DNA of 64,000 nt, taken from contig NZ_BJXV01000006.1 of NCBI RefSeq assembly GCF_007991175.1, positions 168,106-232,105 of the forward strand. Reading direction: 5' to 3'. The translations under genes and the position numbers were made by a program. Of the stretch, positions 10,201-19,580 are shown piece by piece (the stretch's first letter is position 1; the number at the start of each line of letters is the position of its first letter). The DNA comes from Halovibrio variabilis (lineage in GTDB: Bacteria > Pseudomonadota > Gammaproteobacteria > Pseudomonadales > Halomonadaceae). The notes beneath the pieces were generated by a model. The model worked only from the letters and a program-made list of their open reading frames with translations. It was not told the origin of the DNA and did not search any database.

Positions 10201-11187
10201 ATGCCCCACCCCCACCGCGAGCTCTACCATGCCTTCATTGACCAAGGTCTGGATACTTGGCTAGCGCGCCTGCCGGAACAGCTGGCGCGCGGGCTTGACC
10301 GCAACCGCCATGGCGACCTGCCCGCCTGGGAAAAAGCCGTGGCCAAGCTGCCCGCGCTACCCAGCGAGCGAAACGTAAAGCTAGACAGCGATACCGTCAG
10401 CGTTGACCTCGCCCTTAGCGATAGCCAACAGCGCCAGTGCTTTAACCTGTTGAGAAAGCTCGCCCCCTGGCGTAAAGGCCCTTTTCAACTGGGCGGTATT
10501 CATATCGACACCGAGTGGCGCTCGGACTGGAAGTGGCAAAGAGTGGCACCGCACCTTGCGCCGCTTAAGTACCGCAAAGTGCTCGACGTGGGCGGTGGCA
10601 GCGGCTATCACGCCTGGCGGATGGCCGGCGCGGGTGCGGCCTTTGTGCTGGTGATCGACCCTTCGCCACGCTTTTATTGGCAGTTTCAGGCGGTGCGGCA
10701 CTTCGTCGGCGATGCGGATGACGGCAGAACCCAGTTTTTACCAGTGGGCATTGAAGACGTGCCGGAGAACCTGGGCTTTTTCGATACGGTCTTCTCCATG
10801 GGTGTGCTCTACCATCGCCCTGCCCCGTTAGAACATCTCCAACAGCTAAAATCGGCCTTGGCACCTGGCGGCGAGCTGGTGCTGGAAACCCTGGTGGTGG
10901 AAGGCGACGAGCAGACGGTATTTATGCCCGGCGAACGCTATGCCGCCATGCCCAACGTCTACTTTTTACCCTCCTCCAAAGCGCTGTGTCACTGGCTGGA
11001 ACGCTGCGGCTTTACCAACGTGCGCGTTGTTGATGAGGCAGTCACTACGCTTGACGAACAGCGCTCGACCGAGTGGATGACCTACCAATCGCTGGCCGAT
11101 TTTCTTGACCCCAATGACCGCACCCGCACCATCGAAGGCTACCCCGCACCGCGGCGGGCGGTGATTATTGCCAATAAGCCGGAATAG
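10201..11187 (+). CDS. cmoB: tRNA U34 carboxymethyltransferase CmoB
   Basis: Transfers the carboxymethyl group from carboxy-SAM to 5-hydroxyuridine at position 34 of tRNA, giving cmo5U. The 328-residue product has the SAM-fold motif VLDVGGGSGYHAWRM at about residues 122-136 and the CmoB-typical LVIDPSPRFYWQFQAV. Further CmoB stretches are FSMGVLYHRPAPLEHLQQLK and VETLVV/MPNVYFLPS-type sequence. Length matches E. coli CmoB (about 323). It acts directly after CmoA; cmoM, which methylates the product, is also in this window. Confidence 0.95.
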   Translation: MPHPHRELYHAFIDQGLDTWLARLPEQLARGLDRNRHGDLPAWEKAVAKLPALPSERNVKLDSDTVSVDLALSDSQQRQCFNLLRKLAPWRKGPFQLGGIHIDTEWRSDWKWQRVAPHLAPLKYRKVLDVGGGSGYHAWRMAGAGAAFVLVIDPSPRFYWQFQAVRHFVGDADDGRTQFLPVGIEDVPENLGFFDTVFSMGVLYHRPAPLEHLQQLKSALAPGGELVLETLVVEGDEQTVFMPGERYAAMPNVYFLPSSKALCHWLERCGFTNVRVVDEAVTTLDEQRSTEWMTYQSLADFLDPNDRTRTIEGYPAPRRAVIIANKPE

Positions 11188-11206
11188 GCGCTGTATGCTT
11201 CCAAAC

Positions 11207-11881
11207 TCACCGCCGCAAAATCACCAGCCAGCGGCCTAGGTTCATCACGCTGGCCAGAGAGGCAGCCACGTAGGTAAAGGCGCAGGCGGTGAGCACGTGG
11301 CGGGCGCCGGGCATATCGTAAGGCGGCACGTACTCTTTTAGCAGCGGCAGCGCACGGTTAAAGCTGGCGTCAAACTCGACGGGCAGCGTCACTAGATGCA
11401 CTAATGCGGCGGTGCCAAAGCTGATCACCGCCATGGCAATCACTATTGCCAAGCCACCGGGCAAGCGCGTCAATAGGAATAGAAACGGCGCGGCCATCAT
11501 TAATACAGCGCCGAGTTTTTCGGCTTTTTGGGCGACGCCCACTAAACGGCTACGCGCCAGCAGCGGCGCATAGCCCTGATGATGCTGAATGGCGTGACCC
11601 ACCTCGTGGGCAGCCACGGTGACGGCGGTTAGCGAACGGCCGTCGTAATTATCCGGGGAAAGGCGCACGCAGCGTGTTTCGGGGTCGTAGTGGTCACCGA
11701 ACTCGGTGCGCTCTACGCTCGCGCCTTCAATGCCCAGGCGACGTAGTAAATGATCAGCAAGCTCGGCGCCCGTGCCGGGATAGTCGTCACGGCCACGGGT
11801 GTGGCGCTTGAGTACCCATTTGGCCCATACATTAGGGAGCACAAAAACGGCCAGTGCAAAAATGATCAGCAGAACAACCAT
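11207..11881 (-). CDS. Neutral zinc metallopeptidase, YugP type
   Basis: Membrane-bound metallopeptidase of the Zn-peptidase-2 (YugP) family, 224 residues. The zinc motif HEVGHAIQHH is present at about residue 92 (HExxH). An N-terminal membrane segment (residues 2-16) precedes the catalytic part and two or three hydrophobic segments follow (FLFLLTRLPGGLAIVIAMAVI and the C terminus). The fold is typical of this family, but the substrate is not known. It converges on cmoB with only 19 bases between stops and is not obviously linked to its neighbours. Confidence 0.85.
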   Translation of the reverse strand: MVVLLIIFALAVFVLPNVWAKWVLKRHTRGRDDYPGTGAELADHLLRRLGIEGASVERTEFGDHYDPETRCVRLSPDNYDGRSLTAVTVAAHEVGHAIQHHQGYAPLLARSRLVGVAQKAEKLGAVLMMAAPFLFLLTRLPGGLAIVIAMAVISFGTAALVHLVTLPVEFDASFNRALPLLKEYVPPYDMPGARHVLTACAFTYVAASLASVMNLGRWLVILRR

Positions 11882-11947
11882 GGCGACCTCTAATGACGAA
11901 CGATAGGGTTGGTTTTACCATGGAGTCTGTCATGGCAACAGCGTTGG

Positions 11948-13069
11948 TTACGCGGGATCGTTGCGGTGGTCGTCTACATCCCGCTGCACTGCCGCTAAAC
12001 CGTGGGCCGAGATATGCCCCTGGGCATGGGCGTGTTCAGCTATCAACACGCTATCGGCGGCGAGTACCAGCTCGCACTGGGTACCGACTATCTGATCGCG
12101 CAAACGCTGGATCGCCGCTTCCCGCTGTGGGTCTTTATCCACACGGCGAATATAAATTGCTTTAATCCGATCCGGGTAGGCTTTGACGATCTCGATATAC
12201 ACCTCAGGGTCGTGCTGGCCGCTATCGCCAATCAAAATACACGGCATATCGCTGTAGAGGGTTAGCATGCGGTCGATTAAGTCGCGCTTATGCTCTTTTG
12301 CACGGCGCGGCCAGGGTTTGTGCCACGAGATGCCCCACTCGCGTAAAAACAAAATTGGCCCCACGGGAATGCGGTTGATCTGAAAGAAGGTTTCGAGCAT
12401 TTCATAAATCGCCCACGGACCGCGCGAGACATACAATATCGGCCGCTCGGCGCGCCCATTAACGCCACGGTGCAGCGATTGATAGAGCGCTGCCACACCG
12501 GGAAAAGCAGTCCGGCGGTGAGGTTTTTTGACAAACAGGCGATAAAGCATTTTGAGCTTTTCCGCTACGCCGGTGAACATGACGGTGTCATCGATATCGC
12601 TGATAATCAATAAGTCTGTTTCTGGCGGCGGCACGTAAACTTCAACATGGGTGCGTATTGGCGACTCGCCGGGGCAATGCACCAAAATGTCGGCGCGGTG
12701 CCAGGAAACATCAATAGGAAGGGCGTGACTGATCGGCAAATGCACATCGAAATAGCCATCGCGATCCGTACTGACGCAGAGCTGATTTTCGCCAATATGA
12801 ACTTCTACCTGGGCGTTGGCGAGCCCCCGGCGCAAAATTCGCCGTGCGACGTCGGCCGTATCGCGTAGCATGCCGTGACGAGGAATAATTCGGCTTAAGG
12901 CCGCTTGGTGAAACACCCGGCCCATGACAAATACTTCGCGCTGGGAGCCGTAACCGCGGTAGGGATGTACGACCATCCCACCACGGCTACCGTCACCCTT
13001 GACGGGCTTGGCAATAACGTGGACAAGCCGTTTAACAAAGCTTGCCCACTGGCGAAGTAGCCCCATCAA
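11948..13069 (-). CDS. App1-type phosphatidate phosphatase family protein (DUF2183)
   Basis: 373-residue protein with the HAD-like catalytic domain of the yeast App1/DUF2183 family. The DxDxT nucleophile is in ISDIDDTVMFTG (about residues 155-166), followed by YVSRGPWAIYEMLETFF, KRDLIDRMLTLY and LIGDSGQHDPEVY. The N-terminal half is a beta-rich region that may bind lipid or protein. Yeast App1 dephosphorylates phosphatidic acid; the bacterial substrate is unproven. It overlaps the start of the upstream DJ-1 gene's stop by 4 bases (13066-13069), suggesting translational coupling with it. Confidence 0.85.
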   Translation of the reverse strand: MMGLLRQWASFVKRLVHVIAKPVKGDGSRGGMVVHPYRGYGSQREVFVMGRVFHQAALSRIIPRHGMLRDTADVARRILRRGLANAQVEVHIGENQLCVSTDRDGYFDVHLPISHALPIDVSWHRADILVHCPGESPIRTHVEVYVPPPETDLLIISDIDDTVMFTGVAEKLKMLYRLFVKKPHRRTAFPGVAALYQSLHRGVNGRAERPILYVSRGPWAIYEMLETFFQINRIPVGPILFLREWGISWHKPWPRRAKEHKRDLIDRMLTLYSDMPCILIGDSGQHDPEVYIEIVKAYPDRIKAIYIRRVDKDPQREAAIQRLRDQIVGTQCELVLAADSVLIAEHAHAQGHISAHGLAAVQRDVDDHRNDPA

Positions 13070-13629
13070 GCGTGCTGACCGGCGTGACGCCCTTCTTGAA
13101 GCTCTTCGAGTAACTTGGCGTTAAAGGCATCCAAGTCTTTGGGCGTACGGCTGGTCACAAGCCCGCTATCCACGACAACCGGCTCGTCGACCCACTCAAC
13201 GCCTGCATTGCGCAAGTCCTGGGCAACGCTGGGTACTGACGTCATACGACGGCCTTCAACCACTTCCGCGTTGATTAAAATCCACGGTGCGTGGCAAATA
13301 GCCGCCACTGGCTTTCCGGCTTGGAAAAACGCTTTGACGAAGCTCAACGCCTCTTCGTTGGTGCGCAGCTCATCGGGGTTAAACAGACCACCCGGCAGCA
13401 CCAGCGTGTGATAGTCAGACTCACTGGCATCGGCAAGGGCTTTATCAGCCGCGTAGGTGTCGCCCCAGTCGGTTTCTGCCCAGGCGCGAATCCCTTTCCC
13501 GTCAGGCGTTACCACGTGAACCTCAACCCCCTCCTTTTGCAGGGTGGCGCGCGGCACGCTCAGCTCGGATTCTTCAAAACCGTTGGTGGCTAAAATAGCC
13601 ACGCGTTTACCGTTGAGTGCTTGTTTCAT
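13066..13629 (-). CDS. DJ-1/PfpI family protein (protease/deglycase type)
   Basis: 187-residue cytoplasmic protein of the PfpI/YhbO branch of the DJ-1 superfamily. The nucleophilic cysteine lies in AAICHAPWILI and the supporting glutamate in TNGFEESEL. PGGLFNPDELRTNEEAL and SRTPKDLDAFNAKLLEEL complete the family pattern. Such proteins have been reported as stress-protective deglycases or glyoxalases. The start at 13629 (or the adjacent ATG at 13632) follows AAAAGGAGAGC; the open frame continues to 13701 without family similarity. Overlaps the App1-like gene by 4 bases. Confidence 0.85.
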   Translation of the reverse strand: MKQALNGKRVAILATNGFEESELSVPRATLQKEGVEVHVVTPDGKGIRAWAETDWGDTYAADKALADASESDYHTLVLPGGLFNPDELRTNEEALSFVKAFFQAGKPVAAICHAPWILINAEVVEGRRMTSVPSVAQDLRNAGVEWVDEPVVVDSGLVTSRTPKDLDAFNAKLLEELQEGRHAGQHA

Positions 13630-13738
13630 CATGCTCTCCTTTTCGTGATGATGTGCGTTTATAACGCCACACCAGTGTGGTGCATACAACAACAGCGTCA
13701 AGCTATCCTGCTAGCCACTACCTGAATACTAGATAAGC

Positions 13739-13838
13739 CATGGGTGTAATGTAAACCATGGGTGCAATCGACTATTTTTCAGTACATCATGCCAATTCTC
13801 GTACAACAGTTTCCGTACCACAATTCTCGCACAACAGT
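13739..13838 (+). promoter_or_regulatory. Two pairs of short direct repeats upstream of tupB
   Basis: The 150-base region before tupB carries CAATTCTCGTACAACAGT (13793-13810) and again CAATTCTCGCACAACAGT (13821-13838), 17 of 18 identical and 28 bases apart. Just before these is a second pair, CCATGGGTGTAAT (13739-13751) and CCATGGGTGCAAT (13757-13769), 18 bases apart. Repeats of this size in front of a metal-uptake operon could be operator half-sites. No known tungstate/molybdate operator was recognised. Confidence 0.5.
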
Positions 13839-13852
13839 GATGCCGGCGTTCA

Positions 13853-14557
13853 ATGCAGACCAGTGACAACCCCTTTAGTACCGCTCTTAGCCTAATCGTG
13901 AATATGGATAGCGCGCTACTCTCAATCGTGCAGTTATCACTCCAGGTATCGCTGATGGCGGTGATAATCGCCAGCGTATTGGCTCTGCCCTTAGGCGCAG
14001 CCCTGGCGCTATGGCGCTTTCCTGGACGTAACGTCGTCATTGTCGCCCTTAATGCCCTGATGGGCTTGCCGCCAGTGGTCGCCGGGCTGTGCGTCTATCT
14101 ACTGCTTTCGCGCGCAGGCCCGCTGGGCGAGTGGGGGCTACTGTTTACCCCCACGGCCATGGTGATCGCCCAAGTGATCCTGGTACTACCGATTATCGCC
14201 GCCCTTACCCGCCAGCAGGTTGAGGCACTTCACGGCGAGTATGCCGAGCAGTTGAACTCACTGGGGCTGTCGCGCCTAAGCATGATCCCGACACTGCTGT
14301 GGGATGCGCGCTTCGGGCTGCTCACGGTAATCCTGGCAGGTTTTGGCCGCGCCAGCGCCGAAGTGGGCGCGGTGATGATAGTAGGCGGTAACATTGATGG
14401 TGTCACCCGCGTGATGACCACCAGCATTGTGCTGGAAACCAGCAAAGGCAACCTGCCCATGGCGCTTGGTTTGGGGATCATTCTGCTCGCGCTGGTGACC
14501 ATGATTAATGCCATCGCTCATATAATCGGCGAAACGGCTAAAAGGCGGCTAGGATGA
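13853..14557 (+). CDS. tupB: Tungstate ABC transporter permease TupB
   Basis: Inner-membrane permease of the tungstate importer, 234 residues with about five hydrophobic helices. The CysTW-type EAA loop reads EYAEQLNSLGLSRLSMIPTLLWDARFG, compatible with ATPase docking, and ALMGLPPVVAGLCVYLLLSRAGPLG is characteristic of TupB-like permeases. It is first in a tupB-tupC-tupA order and overlaps tupC by four bases (ATGA). The ATG at 13853 has only a weak ribosome site; the start is therefore less certain than the identity. Tungstate is used by enzymes such as formate dehydrogenase; the specificity is inferred from the TupA partner. Confidence 0.9.
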   Translation: MQTSDNPFSTALSLIVNMDSALLSIVQLSLQVSLMAVIIASVLALPLGAALALWRFPGRNVVIVALNALMGLPPVVAGLCVYLLLSRAGPLGEWGLLFTPTAMVIAQVILVLPIIAALTRQQVEALHGEYAEQLNSLGLSRLSMIPTLLWDARFGLLTVILAGFGRASAEVGAVMIVGGNIDGVTRVMTTSIVLETSKGNLPMALGLGIILLALVTMINAIAHIIGETAKRRLG

Positions 14558-15285
14558 ACGCACATCACACGCCTCCCGTCGCTACCCTTGAGCTCGATAG
14601 CGTGGGTTTTATTCATCGCGGCCATACACTGCTTAAGCCCACTTCGTTGCGCCTATCAGGCTGCCAGCGAACGCTCATTATGGGCCCCAACGGCGCCGGC
14701 AAAAGCCTGCTTATGCGACTGGCCCACGGCCTGATAACGCCCACTAGCGGCTCAGTACGCTGGCAAGGCAGCCCACCCGCTCAAGCGATGGTATTCCAGC
14801 GCCCCGTGCTGCTGCGCCGCTCCGCGCTGGATAACCTGACCTATGTGCTAGCCATCAACAAAGCGCCACGACCAGAACTGACAACATTAACCCGCAAAGC
14901 ACAGGCGATGAGTGCCCTTGAGAAGTTTGGCTTAGCGCATCTCGCCAAACGCCCAGCGCGGGTGCTTTCCGGCGGCGAACAGCAGCGTTTAACGTTAGCA
15001 CGGGCGTGGCTACTCAATCCCCAAGTGCTGTTTTTAGACGAGCCCACCTCGGCGCTAGACCCCGCTGCCATCAAGGCCGTTGAAGATGCCGTACTGGAGT
15101 TTCATCACAGCGGTACACGCATTGTTATGACCACGCACGACTTGCACCAAGCACGCCGCTTAGCCAATGACATCGTGTTTTTGCATAACGGCGAATTACT
15201 TGAACATACCCCTGCCAGCGACTTTTTTACCGCCCCCGCCTCACGCGAGGCGAAGGCGTTTATTCGCGGCGAGTTGGTTTGGTAG
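14554..15285 (+). CDS. tupC: Tungstate ABC transporter ATP-binding protein TupC
   Basis: ATPase of the tungstate importer, 243 residues. Walker A is GPNGAGKS at about residues 45-52. The Q-loop region is AMVFQRPVLLRRSALDN, the ABC signature LSGGEQQRLTLARAW, Walker B VLFLDEPTSALDP, and the switch histidine lies in VMTTHDLHQARRLAND. It is fused in expression with tupB through an ATGA overlap, and tupA follows 47 bases later. No C-terminal TOBE-like metal-sensing domain is present, unlike ModC. Confidence 0.9.
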   Translation: MNAHHTPPVATLELDSVGFIHRGHTLLKPTSLRLSGCQRTLIMGPNGAGKSLLMRLAHGLITPTSGSVRWQGSPPAQAMVFQRPVLLRRSALDNLTYVLAINKAPRPELTTLTRKAQAMSALEKFGLAHLAKRPARVLSGGEQQRLTLARAWLLNPQVLFLDEPTSALDPAAIKAVEDAVLEFHHSGTRIVMTTHDLHQARRLANDIVFLHNGELLEHTPASDFFTAPASREAKAFIRGELVW

Positions 15286-15332
15286 CCCCCGATCAGCCGT
15301 GGAATTAAACATCCTCATCAAGGAGCAATAAC

Positions 15333-16145
15333 ATGAATAAGGCCAGCGCATTTATTTTCGCAGGTACCCTGGGACTGACCATCAGCGGCACGTTGATGGC
15401 GGCGGATGACGACTACATTACGCTGGCCTCCACCACCTCTACCGAAAATTCAGGTCTATTTGACGCCATCATCCCCGCATTTACCGAAGCGACGGGGATT
15501 GATGTGCGGGTGGTCGCCGTGGGTACCGGCCAAGCGTTTGAAATCGGCCGCCGTGGCGATGCCGATAGCCTGCTGGTGCACGACACCGCTGGCGAAAAGC
15601 AGTTTGTGGCAGACGGCTACGCCACGGAACGTCTGGATGTGATGTACAACGATTTCGTCATCGTTGGCCCCAGCGATGACCCTGCGGGCATCAGCGATAG
15701 CGAAACCGTTGTTGATGCCATGCAGCGTATTGCAAAGAGCGAGTCACCCTTCGCCTCGCGCGGCGATGACAGCGGCACGAATCGCGCCGAGCTGCGTTTA
15801 TGGGAAGATGCGGGCATTACTCCCCAGGGCGAGTGGTACCGCGAATTGGGGAGCGGCATGGGGCCCACGCTGAATACCGCTGCGGGTATGGATGCCTACG
15901 CTATGACTGACCGCGCCACCTGGGTCGCCTTTAACAACCCACAAGACCTTGCCTTGCTATATGAAGGCGATGAAGCACTGTTTAATCAGTACGGCAGCCT
16001 ACTGCTCTCAGAAGAACGTCACCCGCACTTGAAGCATGACTTGGCCGCCCAGTGGCACGAGTGGCTGGTGTCTGAACAAGGCCAGCAAGCGATTGCGGAT
16101 TTTGAGGTAGACGGCCAGCAGCTGTTTTTCCCCAACGCTGAGTAA
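15333..16145 (+). CDS. tupA: Tungstate ABC transporter substrate-binding protein TupA
   Basis: Periplasmic tungstate-binding protein, 270 residues. A signal peptide is visible (residues 1-23, MNKASAFIFAGTLGLTISG then cleavage after MA). The mature part begins with TLASTTSTENSGLFDAIIP, whose TTSTxxSG motif forms the anion pocket in TupA proteins. VVAVGTGQAFEIGRRGDADSLL and FASRGDDSGTNRAEL further support TupA rather than ModA or WtpA. AAGGAG lies 8 bases before the ATG. The order B-C-A, with the binding protein last, is unusual compared with the common A-B-C order. Confidence 0.93.
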   Translation: MNKASAFIFAGTLGLTISGTLMAADDDYITLASTTSTENSGLFDAIIPAFTEATGIDVRVVAVGTGQAFEIGRRGDADSLLVHDTAGEKQFVADGYATERLDVMYNDFVIVGPSDDPAGISDSETVVDAMQRIAKSESPFASRGDDSGTNRAELRLWEDAGITPQGEWYRELGSGMGPTLNTAAGMDAYAMTDRATWVAFNNPQDLALLYEGDEALFNQYGSLLLSEERHPHLKHDLAAQWHEWLVSEQGQQAIADFEVDGQQLFFPNAE

Positions 16146-16163
16146 TATTTGCACTTAATTAAA

Positions 16164-16196
16164 CACAACGGCCCGCTTTAAAAGCGGGCCGTTGTG
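16164..16196. terminator. Strong bidirectional hairpin between tupA and cysN
   Basis: CACAACGGCCCGCTTT-AAAAGCGGGCCGTTGTG forms a near-perfect stem of about 15 bp. It lies 18 bases after the tupA stop and 55 bases after the cysN stop on the other strand. The two convergent operons probably share it as a terminator. Confidence 0.8.
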
Positions 16197-16251
16197 CTTA
16201 GAGCCGTTTTAGTGCAATTCTTTTCGTGCAGCTCTTTCGTGAGCAAAATAG

Positions 16252-17694
16252 TTAGCGGTTAAATAACCCGCTGATATCTTTGGCTTCCCAGTGAGGAAAG
16301 TGCTTGCGCACCAGCGCATTCAAGTCACGCTCAAACGCCGCCCAGTCGGTGGTGTTGGCAGCCGCTTCTGGGGTGCTGGCCGTGCCGCGAATCATCCCGG
16401 CACCGACGGTCACGTTGGTCAGCCGGTCCACGATAATAAAGCTGCCGGTACCCGGGCTGGTGCGATAATTATCGACAGGAATAGCAGCAGTCAACTCCAC
16501 ATCGCAGCGGGCAATGGCATTCAATCCCAGCGAATGGGTGGCATGCTTCTCCAGGGTATTCACATCGATTTGGTAATCAATCGACCTGACTTGGCCGGAA
16601 AGATCCCGCGTGGCGAGTTTGAAATCAAACAATTTACCCGGCGTTAATACCTCTTCATGCATCCAGACAATATCGGCTTGAAAGGTATTCGAAAGCGGCA
16701 GTTCGCTATCCGCCTCTACCAACCAATCGCCGCGAGAGATATCGATTTCATCTTCCAAGGTCACCGTAATCGCCTGGCCTGGATAAGCGGCCGCAAGGTC
16801 GCCGTCAAAAGTGACAATCCGAGCAACGCGCGATGTTTTACCCGAAGGCAGTACTTTAATGGCTTGGCCGGGGCGCAATACACCCGCTGCCAAGGTGCCG
16901 CAGTAACCGCGAAAATCAAGGTTCGGGCGGTTCACGTACTGCACCGGCAAGCGTAGATCGCTTAAGTTTTGGTCGCGGGTAATTTCGACGCTTTCCAATA
17001 GCTCAATCAGCGTCTGGCCTTGATAATCGGGGGTAAAATACCAGGGCGTTTGTTCGCTGGGATTGACCACGTTATCGCCATTCAGCGCCGACATCGGCAC
17101 AAAGCGAATATCCGGCGCCTTCAGGTTTTCAGCAAACGCTTGGTATTCGGCAACGATTTCATTGAAGCGCTGCTCGGAGAACCCCACCAGATCCATCTTA
17201 TTGACCGCAATCACCAAGTGCTGAATGCCCAGCAGGTCGGCAATGAAGCTGTGGCGGCGGGTTTGCGTCTGTACGCCGTAGCGAGCATCGATCAGGATAA
17301 TCGCTAAGCTGGCCGTTGACGCGCCCGTGGCCATGTTGCGCGTGTACTGCTCGTGGCCAGGGGTATCGGCGATAATAAACTTGCGCTTATCGGTGGAGAA
17401 AAAGCGGTACGCCACATCAATGGTAATGCCCTGCTCACGCTCGGACTGCAGGCCATCGACCAATAGCGCTAGATCGACCGTATCACCGGTAGTGCCGCTG
17501 GTTTTAGAGGCCTGGGTGATCGCCGCCAACTGATCTTCGAAGATCATTTTCGAGTCGTGGAGCAGACGGCCAATCAGCGTCGATTTGCCGTCGTCGACGC
17601 TGCCGCAGGTGATAAAACGCAGCAGGTCCTTGTTTTCGTGCTCGTGCAGGTACTGCTCGATATTGTCGGCGATTAAACTGGATTGGTGAGACAT
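16252..17694 (-). CDS. cysN: Sulfate adenylyltransferase large subunit CysN (GTPase)
   Basis: GTP-hydrolysing subunit of ATP sulfurylase, which drives APS synthesis from sulfate and ATP with CysD. The product has the GTPase boxes [15 protein letters not shown] (G1), [13 protein letters not shown] (G3) and NKMDLVGF (G4), followed by EF-Tu-like beta-barrel domains. With the start at 17694 ([11 protein letters not shown]) it is 480 residues and ends before any APS kinase domain, so it is the CysN rather than the CysNC fusion form. The frame is open to 17772, overlapping cysD, without family similarity there. Directly follows cysD. Confidence 0.95.
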   Translation of the reverse strand: MSHQSSLIADNIEQYLHEHENKDLLRFITCGSVDDGKSTLIGRLLHDSKMIFEDQLAAITQASKTSGTTGDTVDLALLVDGLQSEREQGITIDVAYRFFSTDKRKFIIADTPGHEQYTRNMATGASTASLAIILIDARYGVQTQTRRHSFIADLLGIQHLVIAVNKMDLVGFSEQRFNEIVAEYQAFAENLKAPDIRFVPMSALNGDNVVNPSEQTPWYFTPDYQGQTLIELLESVEITRDQNLSDLRLPVQYVNRPNLDFRGYCGTLAAGVLRPGQAIKVLPSGKTSRVARIVTFDGDLAAAYPGQAITVTLEDEIDISRGDWLVEADSELPLSNTFQADIVWMHEEVLTPGKLFDFKLATRDLSGQVRSIDYQIDVNTLEKHATHSLGLNAIARCDVELTAAIPVDNYRTSPGTGSFIIVDRLTNVTVGAGMIRGTASTPEAAANTTDWAAFERDLNALVRKHFPHWEAKDISGLFNR

Positions 17695-17695
17695 A

Positions 17696-18673
17696 TTAAA
17701 AGTACCCCTCGCGCTTTTTCTTCTCCATCGAACCCACTTGGTCGCGATCGATGGCGCGGCCACTGCGCTCACTGGTACGGGTCAGCAGCATCTCTTGAAT
17801 GATTTCCGGAAGCGTCGCGGCTTCGGATTCCACCGCGCCGGTCAGCGGGTAGCAGCCCAGGGTTCTAAACCGCACCGATTTCTCCTCCGGCACTTCGCCG
17901 GGCGCCAGCGGCAGGCGGTCGTCATCGACCATGACTTGCATGCCGTCGCGCTCGACCACCGGGCGCTTGGCCGAGTAGTAGAGGGGCACGATGGGGATCG
18001 ACTCTAAGTAAATGTACTGCCAGATATCCAACTCGGTCCAATTGGAGAGCGGGAAAACGCGAATCGACTCGCCTTTGTTGACCTTGGCGTTATACACGTT
18101 CCACAGCTCAGGACGCTGATTCTTGGGGTCCCAGCGGTGATACTTATCGCGGAATGAATAAACGCGTTCTTTCGCACGTGTGGCTTCTTCATCCCGACGG
18201 GCACCACCAAACGCCGCGTCAAACCCGTATTTATCCAGCGCCTGCTTGAGCGCCTGGGTTTTCATGATATCGGTGTATTTGGCACTGCCGTGATCGAAGG
18301 GGTTGATATTGGCTGCCCGCCCCTCTTCGTTGGTATGCACGATCAATTCCATCCCTGCTTCCGCCGCCATCCGGTTGCGGAACTCAATCATCTCGCGAAA
18401 CTTCCAAGTGGTATCCACATGCAGCAGCGGGAATGGCGGCGTACCGGGGTAAAAGGCTTTGCGCGCCAGGTGCAGCATTACCGAAGAGTCTTTACCAATG
18501 GAGTACATCATCACCGGGTTGGAAAACTCGGCAGCGACTTCACGAATAATATGGATAGACTCGGCTTCTAATTGCTTGAGGTGGGTCAAGCGCGCAGCGT
18601 CAGGGGTGTTAAAAGCCTCTCCCTGTGGCGCTGAAGACCGCTCCTTTGAAGACATAGTAGACAATTGGGTCAT
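17696..18673 (-). CDS. cysD: Sulfate adenylyltransferase small subunit CysD
   Basis: Adenylyl-transferring subunit of ATP sulfurylase, first step of assimilatory sulfate reduction. The 325-residue product has the PP-loop-like motif [20 protein letters not shown], then [19 protein letters not shown] and [17 protein letters not shown]. The C-terminal REGYF completes a typical CysD. The first 25 or so residues ([20 protein letters not shown]) are longer than usual; a start at the second methionine is possible. It forms an operon with cysN. Confidence 0.95.
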   Translation of the reverse strand: MTQLSTMSSKERSSAPQGEAFNTPDAARLTHLKQLEAESIHIIREVAAEFSNPVMMYSIGKDSSVMLHLARKAFYPGTPPFPLLHVDTTWKFREMIEFRNRMAAEAGMELIVHTNEEGRAANINPFDHGSAKYTDIMKTQALKQALDKYGFDAAFGGARRDEEATRAKERVYSFRDKYHRWDPKNQRPELWNVYNAKVNKGESIRVFPLSNWTELDIWQYIYLESIPIVPLYYSAKRPVVERDGMQVMVDDDRLPLAPGEVPEEKSVRFRTLGCYPLTGAVESEAATLPEIIQEMLLTRTSERSGRAIDRDQVGSMEKKKREGYF

Positions 18674-18833
18674 GGCCCCTTACCTCACAAGAACAAGCTC
18701 GTCACTTAAGCTAAAGAATATTGTATGTTCGAATGCGGGTAGGGTAACGCCGAGTTGATAATAACCCAAAAGAATTAATAACTATCTTTTTATTCCTAAA
18801 TCACCTATCCAAGAATGAGACAGGGATAATCTT

Positions 18834-19580
18834 CTAATTGATGCGCTCAATCCAGCTCTGCCACTCGCTTCCCTGGGCATCGCTCCACACCAAATCGACC
18901 ACGCGATAGCCCGGGCGCGAGGCCTCGTCGACCGCAAACTGCTCGGCGCCGGGCAGAAACTGATCGGCCATCGCCGGGCAGCCATAAACGTCAATGGTGG
19001 CATCGCCGGTACGGTGGTGCTCGGCATAGGCTTGATGAACATGGCCGAAGAGGATGAGTTTGACCTGGACGTGTTGACTTAGCAGCTGCCAAAACGCGTC
19101 GCGGTCTTGCAGGCCAATGGCATCCATCCACGCCGCCCCAACGTCCACCGGCGGGTGGTGCATGGCAATTAGGGTGGGTCTGTCATCCTTCTCTAACTGC
19201 TTAGCCAGCTTGGCTAGCCGCTCGCTGCCCAGCTCCCCAAAAGGCTTGCCCTCCACCTGAGTATTGAGCAGCAGAATGCGCCACGACCCCATATCCACCT
19301 GATCGACCATTGGCCGCTCGGCCGCCATGAACTCGGGTTGATCGTGATTACCCGGCAGCCAGTACCAGGGGCAAGGCAACTGCTCCATCGCCTCTACCGC
19401 CAAAGCGTAAGAGTCAGCGGTTTCATCCTGGCTGATATCACCGGTAAACAGCACGATATCGGGCTGTTCGGCGATAACGGCGCTCAGCACCTGTTGAAAC
19501 TGCCGCCAAGGCACCCCCGCACGGGAGCGCGCCTGGGTATCCGCGTAGAGGTGAGCGTCAGTAATCTGCACCACACGCAT
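18834..19580 (-). CDS. cpdA: 3',5'-cyclic-AMP phosphodiesterase CpdA
   Basis: Calcineurin-type metallophosphoesterase that hydrolyses cAMP. The five metal-binding blocks are visible in order: QITDAHLY, FTGDISQDETA, PGNHDQPEF, AMHHPPVDVG and LFGHVHQAY. With the start at 19580 the protein is 248 residues (MRVVQITDAHLY); its ATG shares one base with the yqiB stop (TAATG). The gene order nudF-yqiB-cpdA is the same as in enterobacteria, where parE also follows nearby. The frame extends upstream to 19637 but that part lies inside yqiB. Confidence 0.9.
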   Translation of the reverse strand: MRVVQITDAHLYADTQARSRAGVPWRQFQQVLSAVIAEQPDIVLFTGDISQDETADSYALAVEAMEQLPCPWYWLPGNHDQPEFMAAERPMVDQVDMGSWRILLLNTQVEGKPFGELGSERLAKLAKQLEKDDRPTLIAMHHPPVDVGAAWMDAIGLQDRDAFWQLLSQHVQVKLILFGHVHQAYAEHHRTGDATIDVYGCPAMADQFLPGAEQFAVDEASRPGYRVVDLVWSDAQGSEWQSWIERIN

